64,000 nt of DNA, taken from the NCBI RefSeq assembly GCF_002159085.1, contig NZ_LZRU01000030.1, forward strand, positions 1 through 64,000, in the 5' to 3' direction. Of this stretch, positions 17,500 to 24,954 are shown piece by piece (the first letter of the stretch is position 1; the number at the start of each line of letters is the position of its first letter). Under the pieces are notes generated by a model. The model made no database searches. It was not told the origin of the DNA and was given only the letters and a program-made list of their open reading frames with translations. This stretch comes from Thermobacillus sp. ZCTH02-B1. Lineage in GTDB: Bacteria; Bacillota; Bacilli; Paenibacillales; Paenibacillaceae. Made by a program: the position numbers and the translations under genes.

Positions 17500-17688
17500 G
17501 TGCGTGCGCGCATGCCGCGGGTCCTCGTCGTGCTGCTGTTTCTGGCTTCGGGCGGGATCATCGGCGGAAGCCTGCTCCGGAACACGCATCCGCACGCGGA
17601 GCTCATCGGCTGGAGCATCGGCCTCCTGTTCGCGTTCCTCGCCGCCTTCGCGGCTTCGCACGTCTTCTCCCGCGGAAGGGACGACTGA
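17500..17688 (+). CDS. Small two-segment membrane protein
   Basis: The product is 62 residues if read from GTG 17500; an in-frame ATG at 17491 sits only two bases after GGAGG and is therefore less likely. Two hydrophobic segments are clear: RVLVVLLFLASGGIIGGSLL and IGWSIGLLFAFLAAFAAS, joined by a short polar loop with RNTHPHAE. The end is charged (FSRGRDD). A TACAAT -10-like hexamer is at 17473-17478. No family is recognised. Confidence 0.55.
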   Translation: MRARMPRVLVVLLFLASGGIIGGSLLRNTHPHAELIGWSIGLLFAFLAAFAASHVFSRGRDD

Positions 17689-17751
17689 AGCCGCACCCGT
17701 CTCTCCTCCCGATTCCGCCTATCTATAAATCTCTAAGAAATCTTCTATTAA

Positions 17752-17779
17752 GAAAAAAAACCGCCCTCTCCGGCGGTTT
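17752..17779 (-). terminator. Terminator of the liaS-liaR unit
   Basis: AAACCGCC (17758-17765) pairs with GGCGGTTT (17772-17779) around a 6-nt loop. On the minus strand the stem runs into TTTTTTTTCTTAATAG, a textbook U tract. It lies about 100 bp after the liaR stop. Confidence 0.9.
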
Positions 17780-17878
17780 GCATGGCGGATGTCGTTCGGC
17801 TCCGCTCCGGCGTGACGACCTCCGCATGCATGGCACCCGCGTCCGAACCCCCGCGTCTTGCGGTACGCTCGCCGCGCT

Positions 17879-18529
17879 TCAATCCGCAAGCCCCTGCTTG
17901 TGCGCGTAAATCGCGGCCTGCGTCCGGTCTTCCACTCCCAGCTTCGAGAAAATGTTCGTGATGTGATACTTCACCGTCTTCACGCCGATATACAGTCGGT
18001 CCGCGATTTCCTGGTTGGACAGCCCCTGCGCGAGCAGCTTGAGCACTTCCATCTCGCGCTCGGTCAGCGACTCGTGCGGCGCGGGCGCCTGGGCCCGCTG
18101 CGGCTGCCGGAACCGGCTCATCATCTTCGCCGCCACCTGGGGCTCGAGCACCGACTGGCCCCTCGCCGCCGCCCGGATCGCGTCCGCGATCTCCGTCGCG
18201 CGCGAAGTCTTGAGCAGATAGGAGAATGCCCCCGCCTCGATGACCGGGTACATTTTGCTGTCGTCTATGTAGCTCGTCAGCACGATGACCTTGCAGTCGG
18301 GCAGCATCTCCATGATCCGGCGCGTCGTCTCGACGCCGTCCATGCCCTCCATCACGAGGTCCATGAGGACGACGTCCGGTTTGTACATCTGCGCGAGCCT
18401 CAAGGCCTCCTGACCGTCCGAAGCTTCGCCGACGACCTCGATGCCTTCCTCCGTGTCCAGCACCGCCGCAAGTCCGATGCGCACCATCTCGTGATCGTCG
18501 ACGAGCAGCACCTTGATCGGCTGGTCCAT
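17879..18529 (-). CDS. liaR: Response regulator, LiaR-like (NarL family)
   Basis: The 216-residue protein has a receiver domain (acidic Asp11/Asp12, phospho-acceptor Asp57 in VLMDLVM, TSYIDD, and the LLKTSRATEI lysine) and a LuxR-type HTH (LTEREMEVLKLLAQGLSNQE and TVKYHITNIFSKLGV). It lies five bases after liaS and downstream of two pspA genes. That is the context of LiaRS systems, which respond to cell-envelope stress such as lipid II-binding antibiotics and switch on the psp-like genes. The LiaR name is based on context and family. Confidence 0.88.
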   Translation of the reverse strand: MDQPIKVLLVDDHEMVRIGLAAVLDTEEGIEVVGEASDGQEALRLAQMYKPDVVLMDLVMEGMDGVETTRRIMEMLPDCKVIVLTSYIDDSKMYPVIEAGAFSYLLKTSRATEIADAIRAAARGQSVLEPQVAAKMMSRFRQPQRAQAPAPHESLTEREMEVLKLLAQGLSNQEIADRLYIGVKTVKYHITNIFSKLGVEDRTQAAIYAHKQGLAD

Positions 18530-18533
18530 TCCT

Positions 18534-19568
18534 TCATCCGTCCCTCTCTTCCATGAGTACCGGCACGCGTATATCGATCTCCGTGCCTTCTCCCGGCGCG
18601 GATCGCAGCGCCATCACGCCGCCCATCTCGTGGACGCGCTCCTCCATCGTCAGCAGGCCGTAGGACGTCTGCTTCTTCCCCTCCATATCGAAGCCGACGC
18701 CGTCATCCCGCATCACGAGCCGCAGTTCACCCTGGTCCCGCCGCAGCACGATGTCCATGCGCGAGGCTTTCGCATGACGCAGCGTGTTCGACAGGGCCTC
18801 CTGCACGATCCGGAACAAATGATCCTCCGCTTCCGGCAAAATCTTGAGTTGCGGCTCCATGTCGAGCACGATCGCCATGCCCGGCACCTTCTGACTGAGC
18901 TCCCCGACGAGCGCTTCCAGCGCCTGCGGCAGCCGTCTCCCTTCCAGATGCACCGGCCGCAGGTGCAACAGCAGCGCGCGCATCTCCGACTGCGCGACGG
19001 AAGCCATCTCCTCGATCAGTTCGATCTGCCGCTTCGCCTTCTCGAAATCCTTGTCCAGCGTCCGCTTCACCGCCGTCGCGGTCATCGAGATCGCGAACAG
19101 CTGCTGGCTGACCGCGTCGTGCAGTTCGCGGGCGAGCCGCTGGCGCTCCTCCGTGATCGCCTTGAACTTGAGCTGCTCCTTGCGGATCCGCTCCTCGGGA
19201 TTGTCGTCTTCCCCGGTCCCGTCGCCTTCGGATTCCTCCGCGCCGGCGAGCGTCACCGGCCGGCGCATGCGCTGCTGCTCCGCCAGCTTCATCAGCGTCC
19301 GCTTCAACTTCAGTCCCTGCAAATAGCTGTACAGCGCCGCCGCGGCGAGCCCGAGCCCGATGAGCGTCAGCACGATGGCCGCCGTCTGCTCCTGCAGCCT
19401 GAACAGCTTCACGTATCCCGTGCCCTGCAGCGCCAGCACCATGAGGCCGAGCAGCACGATGAGCCACAGCAGCGCTTCGGCCGCGTTGCGCTTCGGCTTC
19501 GCCCGGCTCCGGGGATCGCCCGGCCTTCCCTGTACCGGCGCGCGGTCCGGCCTCCTGTCCGCCGACAT
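18534..19568 (-). CDS. liaS: Sensor histidine kinase, LiaS-like
   Basis: The 344-residue kinase has two membrane segments (about 32-47 and 63-82) with a very short external loop, which is typical of intramembrane-sensing kinases. A HisKA_3 dimerisation domain has ARELHDAVSQQLFAISM (phospho-acceptor His150). A HATPase_c domain has EALSNTLRHAKAS and DDGVGFD, then TSYGLLTMEERVHEMGG. GGAGGAAGGAGC precedes the ATG. The gene is followed almost directly by liaR. It is separated from the upstream pspA by a strong hairpin, and no separate LiaF-type inhibitor gene is seen, although the first gene of the cluster is LiaI/LiaF-like in its membrane part. Confidence 0.88.
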   Translation of the reverse strand: MSADRRPDRAPVQGRPGDPRSRAKPKRNAAEALLWLIVLLGLMVLALQGTGYVKLFRLQEQTAAIVLTLIGLGLAAAALYSYLQGLKLKRTLMKLAEQQRMRRPVTLAGAEESEGDGTGEDDNPEERIRKEQLKFKAITEERQRLARELHDAVSQQLFAISMTATAVKRTLDKDFEKAKRQIELIEEMASVAQSEMRALLLHLRPVHLEGRRLPQALEALVGELSQKVPGMAIVLDMEPQLKILPEAEDHLFRIVQEALSNTLRHAKASRMDIVLRRDQGELRLVMRDDGVGFDMEGKKQTSYGLLTMEERVHEMGGVMALRSAPGEGTEIDIRVPVLMEERDG

Positions 19569-19628
19569 GCCGCCGCTCCTTCCTCCGCCGGCCGAACGCC
19601 GGCCTTGCCGTCATCCCTATCGTAGCAA

Positions 19629-19659
19629 GCGGAACCCGCTTGCGTAAAGCGGGTTCCGC
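19629..19659 (-). terminator. Strong hairpin between pspA and liaS
   Basis: GCGGAACCCGCTT (19629-19641) and AAGCGGGTTCCGC (19647-19659) form a perfect 13-bp stem with a 5-nt loop. On the minus strand it is followed by TTGCTACG, a poor U tract. It would lower, rather than abolish, read-through from the psp genes into liaSR, or act as an mRNA stabiliser. Confidence 0.6.
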
Positions 19660-19674
19660 CCGATCATCCCGCGA

Positions 19675-20355
19675 TTATTCGCCTTCGCTTCGGTTCAGCC
19701 GCTCTTTCAGCGCCTGAAGCTGCGCCTCGACCTCGAGCTCCTTCGCCGGGTCGAGCTTCGGCGCCGCCGCGCCGCCGTAATATCCCGGCGTGCGCAGCAC
19801 TTCGGCCTCCGCCTCCATCTGCAGGATCTTCTCCTCCATCCGCGCGAAGCCGCGCGCCGCGTTGCCGCTCTCGATCGTGTGCGCGTTCGTCACCTGCGCG
19901 AGCTGCTTCTGCGCCTTCGCCATCTGCGCCCGCGCCGCAAGCTCGTTCCGCTTGTTGCGCAGCTGATAGTACTCGTCCTTCATCTCGCGCAGCTGCGCCT
20001 TCAGCGACTCGGCCTGCTGTTCCGCCTGCGCGTGCAGGTCGCTGTACTCCGCCGTCTTCTGGTCGAAGTAAATCTTCTCCTCCAGCAGCTTGCGCGCCAG
20101 ATCCTCGCGCCCGGAGCGGAGCGCCTGCTCGGCCTTCGCCTCGCGGTCGATCGCGTTGCGCGCCGCTTCCTCGAGGCGCTGCTTCAGGCGACGCTCGTTC
20201 GCCATCTGCTTCGCGACCGTCACCTCCGCCTGATGGATCTCCGCTTCCATGTCGCGCAGATACTGGTTCAGCATGACGACCGGATCTTCCAGCTTGTCGA
20301 GCAACTCATGCAGGGACGCCTTCGTGATATCCCTCAGCCGCTTGAACACTCCCAT
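19675..20355 (-). CDS. PspA/IM30 (Vipp1) family membrane-stress protein, copy 2
   Basis: The 226-residue protein is nearly all coiled coil and starts [20 protein letters not shown], the amphipathic helix that docks PspA on the inner leaflet. The Asp-Pro in [16 protein letters not shown] marks the first conserved family block. PspA proteins oligomerise on damaged membranes and limit proton leakage. It ends with an acidic tail ([11 protein letters not shown]). The PspC-domain gene ends three bases before its start, so translation is probably coupled. Confidence 0.9.
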   Translation of the reverse strand: MGVFKRLRDITKASLHELLDKLEDPVVMLNQYLRDMEAEIHQAEVTVAKQMANERRLKQRLEEAARNAIDREAKAEQALRSGREDLARKLLEEKIYFDQKTAEYSDLHAQAEQQAESLKAQLREMKDEYYQLRNKRNELAARAQMAKAQKQLAQVTNAHTIESGNAARGFARMEEKILQMEAEAEVLRTPGYYGGAAAPKLDPAKELEVEAQLQALKERLNRSEGE

Positions 20356-20358
20356 GGA

Positions 20359-20856
20359 TCATTCTCCTTTCCCGTAATCGGATTTCTTGCTTTCGAGCTC
20401 GCGAATCCTTGCCTTCAGCTCTTCGATTTCCTTGCGCAGGGCCTTCTTCTCGAGGTCATCCATCATCGCATCCAGATCGCCCGGATTCGGAGGCGGCGTC
20501 TGGTACTGCGCACCCTGGCCGTATTCGTGTCCGTGCGAGCCGTGGCTGCCGTAGCCGGGGTTGCGCCAGGAGCCGTGGGGCGGGTTCCAGTAGCCTCCGC
20601 CGCCCGGCGAATGATGGTATCCGCCGAATCCCCCGGATCCCGGGCCGCCGTACCCGTACGGACCGTTGTACCAGGTCGGCTCCTTCGGCACGACCAGCGC
20701 AGCCAGAATGTAGATGAGAATGAATCCCCCGCTCGAGACGACGGCGAGCACGATGGCGACGATTCTGAGCAGCGTTGCGTCGACGCCCATGTACTCCGCC
20801 AGACCGCCGCACAGGCCGAAGATTTTCCTGTCGCGTGTGGAGCGGTACAGTTTCAT
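20359..20856 (-). CDS. PspC-domain membrane protein with Gly/His/Tyr-rich middle and coiled-coil tail
   Basis: The 165-residue protein opens with a PspC domain (LYRSTRDRKIFGLCGGLAEY, then a membrane segment VAIVLAVVSSGGFILIYILAA, residues ~1-57). A low-complexity region rich in Gly, Tyr, His and Pro follows (about 60-125). A short coiled coil (MMDDLEKKALRKEIEELKAR) closes the protein. PspC proteins partner PspA at the membrane. The coiled coil could bind one or both neighbouring PspA proteins; that part is inference. The gene sits between two pspA genes with gaps of 3 and 6 bp. Confidence 0.88.
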   Translation of the reverse strand: MKLYRSTRDRKIFGLCGGLAEYMGVDATLLRIVAIVLAVVSSGGFILIYILAALVVPKEPTWYNGPYGYGGPGSGGFGGYHHSPGGGGYWNPPHGSWRNPGYGSHGSHGHEYGQGAQYQTPPPNPGDLDAMMDDLEKKALRKEIEELKARIRELESKKSDYGKGE

Positions 20857-20862
20857 CGGATA

Positions 20863-21522
20863 TCAGCCTTCTTTCCCGATCTTGCGTTTCAATTGCTCCA
20901 GTTCCAGTTCGACTTGCTCGGAAGATCCCGTCGGGATGAAGGATTGGCCGGACCTGCGGATTTCGCGCAGGCTGCGCGCTTCAAGCTCCATGTCGGTGAG
21001 CCGGTCGTCGAGCCTTCGGAACATGTTGTCCGGATGGCCCATCACCGAACCGAACCGCTCGTTCAGCCGCTGCTGCAAGCGGAGCGACTCCATGCGCGCC
21101 ACATAGTATTCGCGCTTGTCGTAGACCGTCTGGTATTCGCTGCGCAGTTCCCGGATCAGTTCCTCCAGCTCGTTCACATTGGCCTGGCTCGTCTCATACA
21201 GTTCCTTGTATTGCCGCGCGCGCTCCAGATGGTGCTGCTTCTCCGCGAGGGCGAGCCGCGCCAGATGCTCCTCGCCGGCCTTCAGCGCGGTGATCGCCTG
21301 CTGCTCGCGCTTCTCCGCCTGCTGCTCGGCCTGCAGCCATTGCGCGCGCATGCTGTTCGCGTGGGCCGAGTACTGCTGGTACAGCCGTTCCGCCTGGATG
21401 ATCTCCTCCCGCGTTGCCCACAGGAACTGGTCGATCAGCCGCACCGGATCCTCCGCCCGTTCAAGCCGCTCGTTCAGCGTCGCGATCGTGATGTCGCGCA
21501 CGCGCTTGATCAGACCGCTCAT
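20863..21522 (-). CDS. PspA/IM30 family membrane-stress protein, copy 1
   Basis: The 219-residue protein starts MSGLIKRVRDITIATLNERL and keeps the family block ERAEDPVRLIDQFLWATREE. The rest is long coiled coil. It differs clearly from the second PspA downstream (middle and tail sequences hardly match), so the two have diverged and probably have separate roles, as in organisms with both PspA and Vipp1-like members. It lies upstream of the PspC gene by six bases and follows a small LiaI-like membrane protein. Confidence 0.9.
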   Translation of the reverse strand: MSGLIKRVRDITIATLNERLERAEDPVRLIDQFLWATREEIIQAERLYQQYSAHANSMRAQWLQAEQQAEKREQQAITALKAGEEHLARLALAEKQHHLERARQYKELYETSQANVNELEELIRELRSEYQTVYDKREYYVARMESLRLQQRLNERFGSVMGHPDNMFRRLDDRLTDMELEARSLREIRRSGQSFIPTGSSEQVELELEQLKRKIGKEG

Positions 21523-21588
21523 CGCATGACCTCCGTTTCCCTTGGTATGACTCGTATGGTGTTGGGCCGCCGCACATGGCCGAATCGA

Positions 21589-21930
21589 TCAGAACACCCT
21601 TCTGCTTTTCCCCCTGATCATCGAGATGCCGATCGCGATGGCCGCGATCGCAAGGATCAGGAAGAACACGCCGGACAGTCTGATGAGGAGCCAGATCGCG
21701 CCGACGGCGATCAGGATGATGCCGATCCAGTACCTGCCGTTCTTCATGCCGACATATCCGAGCAGGAGCAGGACGAACGGGAAAAGGAAGCCGAAGATCG
21801 GACCGAACGTGATCCCGAGAAGCTTGAGCGCGATCAGTACGCCGAATGCGACGAGAATGACGCCGAGAGCCGTTTTGCCGTTCAAACCGTTCACCGCCTT
21901 TCCAACCGGGTTCGTTCCTTCTGTCTTCAT
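21589..21930 (-). CDS. LiaI/LiaF-type small membrane protein
   Basis: From ATG 21930 the product has 113 residues with four hydrophobic stretches: GVILVAFGVLIALKLLGITF, IFGFLFPFVLLLLGYVGM, WIGIILIAVGAIWLLIRL and FFLILAIAAIAIGISMI. It ends in a basic RGKSRRVF. This is the LiaI-LiaF-like transmembrane region found in Firmicutes. LiaF restrains LiaS and LiaI helps recruit PspA. No good ribosome-binding site precedes this ATG, so the exact start is uncertain; a GTG 15 codons in is an alternative. It is the first gene of the psp-lia cluster. Confidence 0.75.
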   Translation of the reverse strand: MKTEGTNPVGKAVNGLNGKTALGVILVAFGVLIALKLLGITFGPIFGFLFPFVLLLLGYVGMKNGRYWIGIILIAVGAIWLLIRLSGVFFLILAIAAIAIGISMIRGKSRRVF

Positions 21931-22036
21931 TCTAGGAAGAATGCGGCCGCCGCAAAACGGACCGGGGGCGGTTTTTGGACCTGGACCCCGGTCGGGGAGA
22001 ACCTTCGCTTCCGGACCGAGCCCGCGACCGGTACCG

Positions 22037-22065
22037 TTGCCGCCCGCCGATCTTGGCATTATGAT
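22037..22065 (+). promoter_or_regulatory. Candidate sigma-A promoter
   Basis: TTGCCG (22037-22042) and TATGAT (22060-22065) are separated by exactly 17 bp and point to the membrane-protein gene starting at 22110. The promoter lies back to back with the psp-lia cluster. Confidence 0.5.
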
Positions 22066-22109
22066 GGATGAAAGAAACTTGCCCGGATTCCCCGGGGGAG
22101 GTGTCCCGC

Positions 22110-22532
22110 ATGATGAGACGTCTGCTGGCCTGCGCCGTCTCCTTCGCCCTGCTGTTCGTCTGGTTGGTGTTGAAGGCCGCAAAGGAGCCGGATACCCGTG
22201 CCGGGTTCTCCGTTTTCTACATCGCCGGAACGGCCGTCTACCAGCTGTTCTTCTATTATTTCTTCATCGCGCTTCCGGTCACGCTGTGGGTGGACGGCAT
22301 CCTGCACCGCAGGCTCGCGTCCCGCAAGGCGTTCCCCGTTCTGCGCCTGTCCGGCCAGGCGATCGCGGCGCTGGCCGTCGGTTGGTTGCTGTCCCTTCCG
22401 CTTCGGGTGCCTCCCGAAAGCCGGCCGAACTTCGCCTTCTTCCTCTGCCTGCTGACGCTCCTGATGCTTGCGGTCGATGTGCTGCTGTCCATCCGGTTCC
22501 GGCGCAAGCGGCCGAATCCCCCGCAGCCCTGA
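22110..22532 (+). CDS. Unrecognised four-helix membrane protein
   Basis: The 140-residue product starts at ATG 22110, eight bases after GGGGGAGG. Four hydrophobic segments are evident: CAVSFALLFVWLVL, FYIAGTAVYQLFFYYFFIAL, SGQAIAALAVGWLLSL and FFLCLLTLLMLAVDVLLSI. Loops are short, and the C-terminus is basic (RFRRKRPNPPQP). Its divergent position to the psp-lia genes and its own promoter are the only context. I cannot assign a family. Confidence 0.7.
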   Translation: MMRRLLACAVSFALLFVWLVLKAAKEPDTRAGFSVFYIAGTAVYQLFFYYFFIALPVTLWVDGILHRRLASRKAFPVLRLSGQAIAALAVGWLLSLPLRVPPESRPNFAFFLCLLTLLMLAVDVLLSIRFRRKRPNPPQP

Positions 22533-22554
22533 TCCCGGGCCCCGGACCGTGCGT

Positions 22555-22878
22555 TCACCCGCCATCCGTCCATTCCGGCTCGTGCAAATACCGCGCCAGA
22601 TCCACCCGCCCGGCCTCGTCCACCTCGACGCCCTCATGCCGCAGGAGCCCGATCTGCTCCTCGCGGCCGGCCGCGTCGGGGATCGCGACTTCGCCGCGGG
22701 CATTCACGACCCGGTGCCAGGGCAGCCCGTGCCGTTCGCTCATCGCGTGCAGGATGCGCACGACCTGACGGGCGGCCCGCGGATTTCCGGCATGGCGGGC
22801 AATCTGTCCGTAGGTCATGACGCGTCCCTCCGGTATGCCCCGGATCAGCCGCACGACCCGCTCGGTGAAAGGCTTCAT
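22555..22878 (-). CDS. Alkyltransferase-like (ATL) DNA repair protein
   Basis: This 107-residue protein has the DNA-binding fold of O6-methylguanine methyltransferases (PEGRVMTYGQIARHAG with the winged-helix Tyr, then ARQVVRILHAM). At the active site PCHRV is replaced by PWHRV: Trp54 stands where the methyl-accepting Cys should be. That is the hallmark of ATL proteins (E. coli Atl/YbaZ, yeast Atl1), which bind O6-alkylguanine, flip it out, and hand the lesion to nucleotide excision repair instead of repairing it directly. The start is ATG 22878; longer frames upstream lack family sequence. Confidence 0.88.
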   Translation of the reverse strand: MKPFTERVVRLIRGIPEGRVMTYGQIARHAGNPRAARQVVRILHAMSERHGLPWHRVVNARGEVAIPDAAGREEQIGLLRHEGVEVDEAGRVDLARYLHEPEWTDGG

Positions 22879-22955
22879 CGCTGCGTCACATCCGTCCCAT
22901 GGATTTGCCCAAAAAAGTATAACACACCTTCGGAACCGCAACGGGAATGCCGGCA

Positions 22956-22988
22956 AGAAAAAAACGGCCCCTTTCGCAAAGGAAGGGG
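22956..22988 (-). terminator. Terminator of the binding-lipoprotein gene
   Basis: On the minus strand CCCCTT and AAGGGG pair around the CCTTTGCGA loop (22988 down to 22968) and are followed after GCCG by TTTTTTTCTT. It lies about 70 bp after the stop of the lipoprotein gene at 23059. Confidence 0.7.
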
Positions 22989-23058
22989 TCGATGCATATC
23001 GATTGAGGAGTTGATCCATGCTGAAGGAAAGGGCCCGAACGCCGGGGCGAAACGCCGC

Positions 23059-24594
23059 TCACGTCCTGCCCGCGAGGAACGCGTCGAACTGCCGCTGCTT
23101 CTCCGCGATGATCTTGTCGAGGCCGGCGGCGCGCATCGCACCCAGATATTCCGGCAGCACTTTGTTGGGGTCGACCGCGCCCGTCTCGAGCGCGCGCTGA
23201 TACTGCTCGATGACGTTGGCCAGCGCGCCGACTTCCGACTTGACCGGATCGCTGTCGAAGATGAAGCCGAGCCCCGGCGAGATGTGCGCGTTCTGGTTGA
23301 ACTCGCGGAACTTCCGCCACTTTTCCGGATCTTCGGAGTCCCAGATATAGTTCAGGAACTGATTGCCGAACATCCAGGCCGAGCCCGGCGAATAGTCGGG
23401 CGTCCGCTCCGTCGGCGAAATGATTTCCCCCTTCCTCGTGTAGTGGACGCCTTCGATTCCGAAGTTGAGCAGGTTGTTCAGTTCCTTGTCCGTATGCAGC
23501 AGATTGATGAACATCATCGCGCGCTCCGGATCATCGGACGTCGAGGAGATCGCGAGCATCGCTCCGGCCGTCTCGGATGTGGAGATCGTCTTCGGCGTCA
23601 TGATGATTTGGTCCAGCTCGCCGGAGCGGCCCGCGGAGCTGGCGATTTCTTCCGCCTTGCCCGGCTTCAGCGATTCGATCGTCAGGAACGTGCTCCTCGC
23701 CTTCCAGACATCGATCGACGATTCCTGCGTCGTCGTGGCGTCCTGGTTGATGAAGCCCCGCTTGTACCATTCGCGCGCAATCGCGAGATACTCCCTGTAG
23801 CGTTCCAGCTCCTCGACCGGCCGGACCGTCGTGTCGTCCCGGTCCTTCAGGATGGCTCCCGGAATCGTCACGTCGCCGAGGAAATCATAATTGCCGAAGT
23901 AATGCGAATTGAACAGCCCCCCGTTCGTCCATACCGGCGTGATGTCCGGGCGCGCCTGCTTCACCTTCTCCAGAATCGGCGTCAGGTCCTGCGGCGTCTT
24001 GACCGAGCGCATGTCGAGGCCCAGCTCTTCCGCGATTTTCTTGTCGTACACGACGCCGCCGGCGGCGGCAAATTCCTTGTTCGTCGGCACGCCGTAGATC
24101 TTTCCGTTGATTTTCGCTCCTTCGAGGAAAATGGGATCGAGCGTCTCCAGGATGCCCTGGCCGTGCTTCTGCAGCAGATCGCTGACTTCCCGAAACGCGC
24201 CCTTGCCGACGTGGGACACATAGCCGTTCCATTGGGCCGTGAAAATGATGTCCGCCTTCTCGCGGGCGGCGATCATCAGGTTCATCCGGTCATTCCACGC
24301 GCCCCATTCGATCGGGATGATGTTGAGCGTCGCGTTGATTTTGGGGATCAGAATCTGGTTGATCGCTTCTTCGACGAGCCGCTCGTCCTTCTGCGGCGTT
24401 CCCGGATAGTAAAGCGTCAGCTCGTACGGCGCAAGGCCGGTCGGACCGCCGTCGGATGAGGACGAGCCGCCGTCCGGAGCGCCTTCGTCCGGCAATCCGC
24501 CGGTCCCGCCGGCCTCGCTGCAGGCGGCAATGACCATCGCCGCGGCCGCAAGAATCGCGATGATGATGCCAAGACGTATTCTCCGCCGCTTCAT
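23059..24594 (-). CDS. Extracellular solute-binding lipoprotein, sugar ABC type
   Basis: The 511-residue product has a signal peptide ending VIAACSEAGG (lipidated Cys near 25), a Gly/Ser/Asp linker, and a long type 1 solute-binding fold. ELTLYYPGTPQKDERLVEEA, the WNDRMNLMIAAREKADIIF segment and FNQNAHISPGLGFIFD are typical of the large LipO-like Paenibacillus binding proteins served by CUT1 permeases. A YesM/YesN pair lies upstream on the same strand, but the permease gene between them is reduced to a fragment. It may now act with another permease or as a ligand presenter for the sensor kinase; both are inference. Confidence 0.88.
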   Translation of the reverse strand: MKRRRIRLGIIIAILAAAAMVIAACSEAGGTGGLPDEGAPDGGSSSSDGGPTGLAPYELTLYYPGTPQKDERLVEEAINQILIPKINATLNIIPIEWGAWNDRMNLMIAAREKADIIFTAQWNGYVSHVGKGAFREVSDLLQKHGQGILETLDPIFLEGAKINGKIYGVPTNKEFAAAGGVVYDKKIAEELGLDMRSVKTPQDLTPILEKVKQARPDITPVWTNGGLFNSHYFGNYDFLGDVTIPGAILKDRDDTTVRPVEELERYREYLAIAREWYKRGFINQDATTTQESSIDVWKARSTFLTIESLKPGKAEEIASSAGRSGELDQIIMTPKTISTSETAGAMLAISSTSDDPERAMMFINLLHTDKELNNLLNFGIEGVHYTRKGEIISPTERTPDYSPGSAWMFGNQFLNYIWDSEDPEKWRKFREFNQNAHISPGLGFIFDSDPVKSEVGALANVIEQYQRALETGAVDPNKVLPEYLGAMRAAGLDKIIAEKQRQFDAFLAGRT

Positions 24595-24631
24595 GTTCGC
24601 TGCTGACCTCCCGTGTCGGTGGATATCGGAA

Positions 24632-24751
24632 TCAGCCCTTGACGGCGCCGACCGTCAGTCCTTTGACGATATTCTTCCGGAAAAACGGACCCGCAAGCAC
24701 GATCGGATCAATCCCGACGACCGCCGTCGCCATGCGCATCGTCCCGGCCGG
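24632..24751 (-). pseudogene. C-terminal remnant of a CUT1 carbohydrate ABC permease
   Basis: The last 39 codons before the TGA at 24632 encode PAGTMRMATAVV, then DPIVLAGPFFRKNIVKGLTV and GAVKG. This is the invariant end of MalG/UgpE-type permeases ('P..s.rMA.aVva..PIl..YPFfqkyfvKGl.vGAvKG'). The frame continues upstream but the residues are no longer permease-like, and no transmembrane domains or EAA loop are present. The fragment ends 37 bp before the binding-lipoprotein start. The upstream permease genes are gone as well. Confidence 0.85.
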
Positions 24752-24892
24752 GAACCGGATGCAGGCACCGGCCTGCTTCGACAGACGACGGCGTGATGGC
24801 CCATGTTCTTCCTCCGTCATGGCCGTCACAGCCGTCACCGCCGGAGCTCCGCACACCGCTTCGGCCGCATGCCGGCCCACGCATCCCATGGT

Positions 24893-24925
24893 AAGAAAAA
24901 CATCGCCGAGCGGCTATCGGCGATG
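24893..24925 (-). terminator. Terminator of the YesM/YesN-type operon
   Basis: CATCGCCGA (24901-24909) pairs with TCGGCGATG (24917-24925). On the minus strand the stem is followed by TTTTTCTTACC. It lies 30 bp after the response-regulator stop and separates the sensor genes from the permease remnant. Confidence 0.85.
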
Positions 24926-24954
24926 TGACCAACCCTTGACGCTGATGTGACTTT

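Noticed and set aside
19879..22071. A 730-codon plus-strand frame over the psp genes
   Set aside because: It crosses four convincing minus-strand genes with ribosome-binding sites and shows no domain.
24632..24889. An 85-residue minus-strand protein starting at 24889
   Set aside because: Only the last 39 codons resemble a protein family (permease end). The upstream part is random-like and the putative start lies against the terminator of the previous operon.
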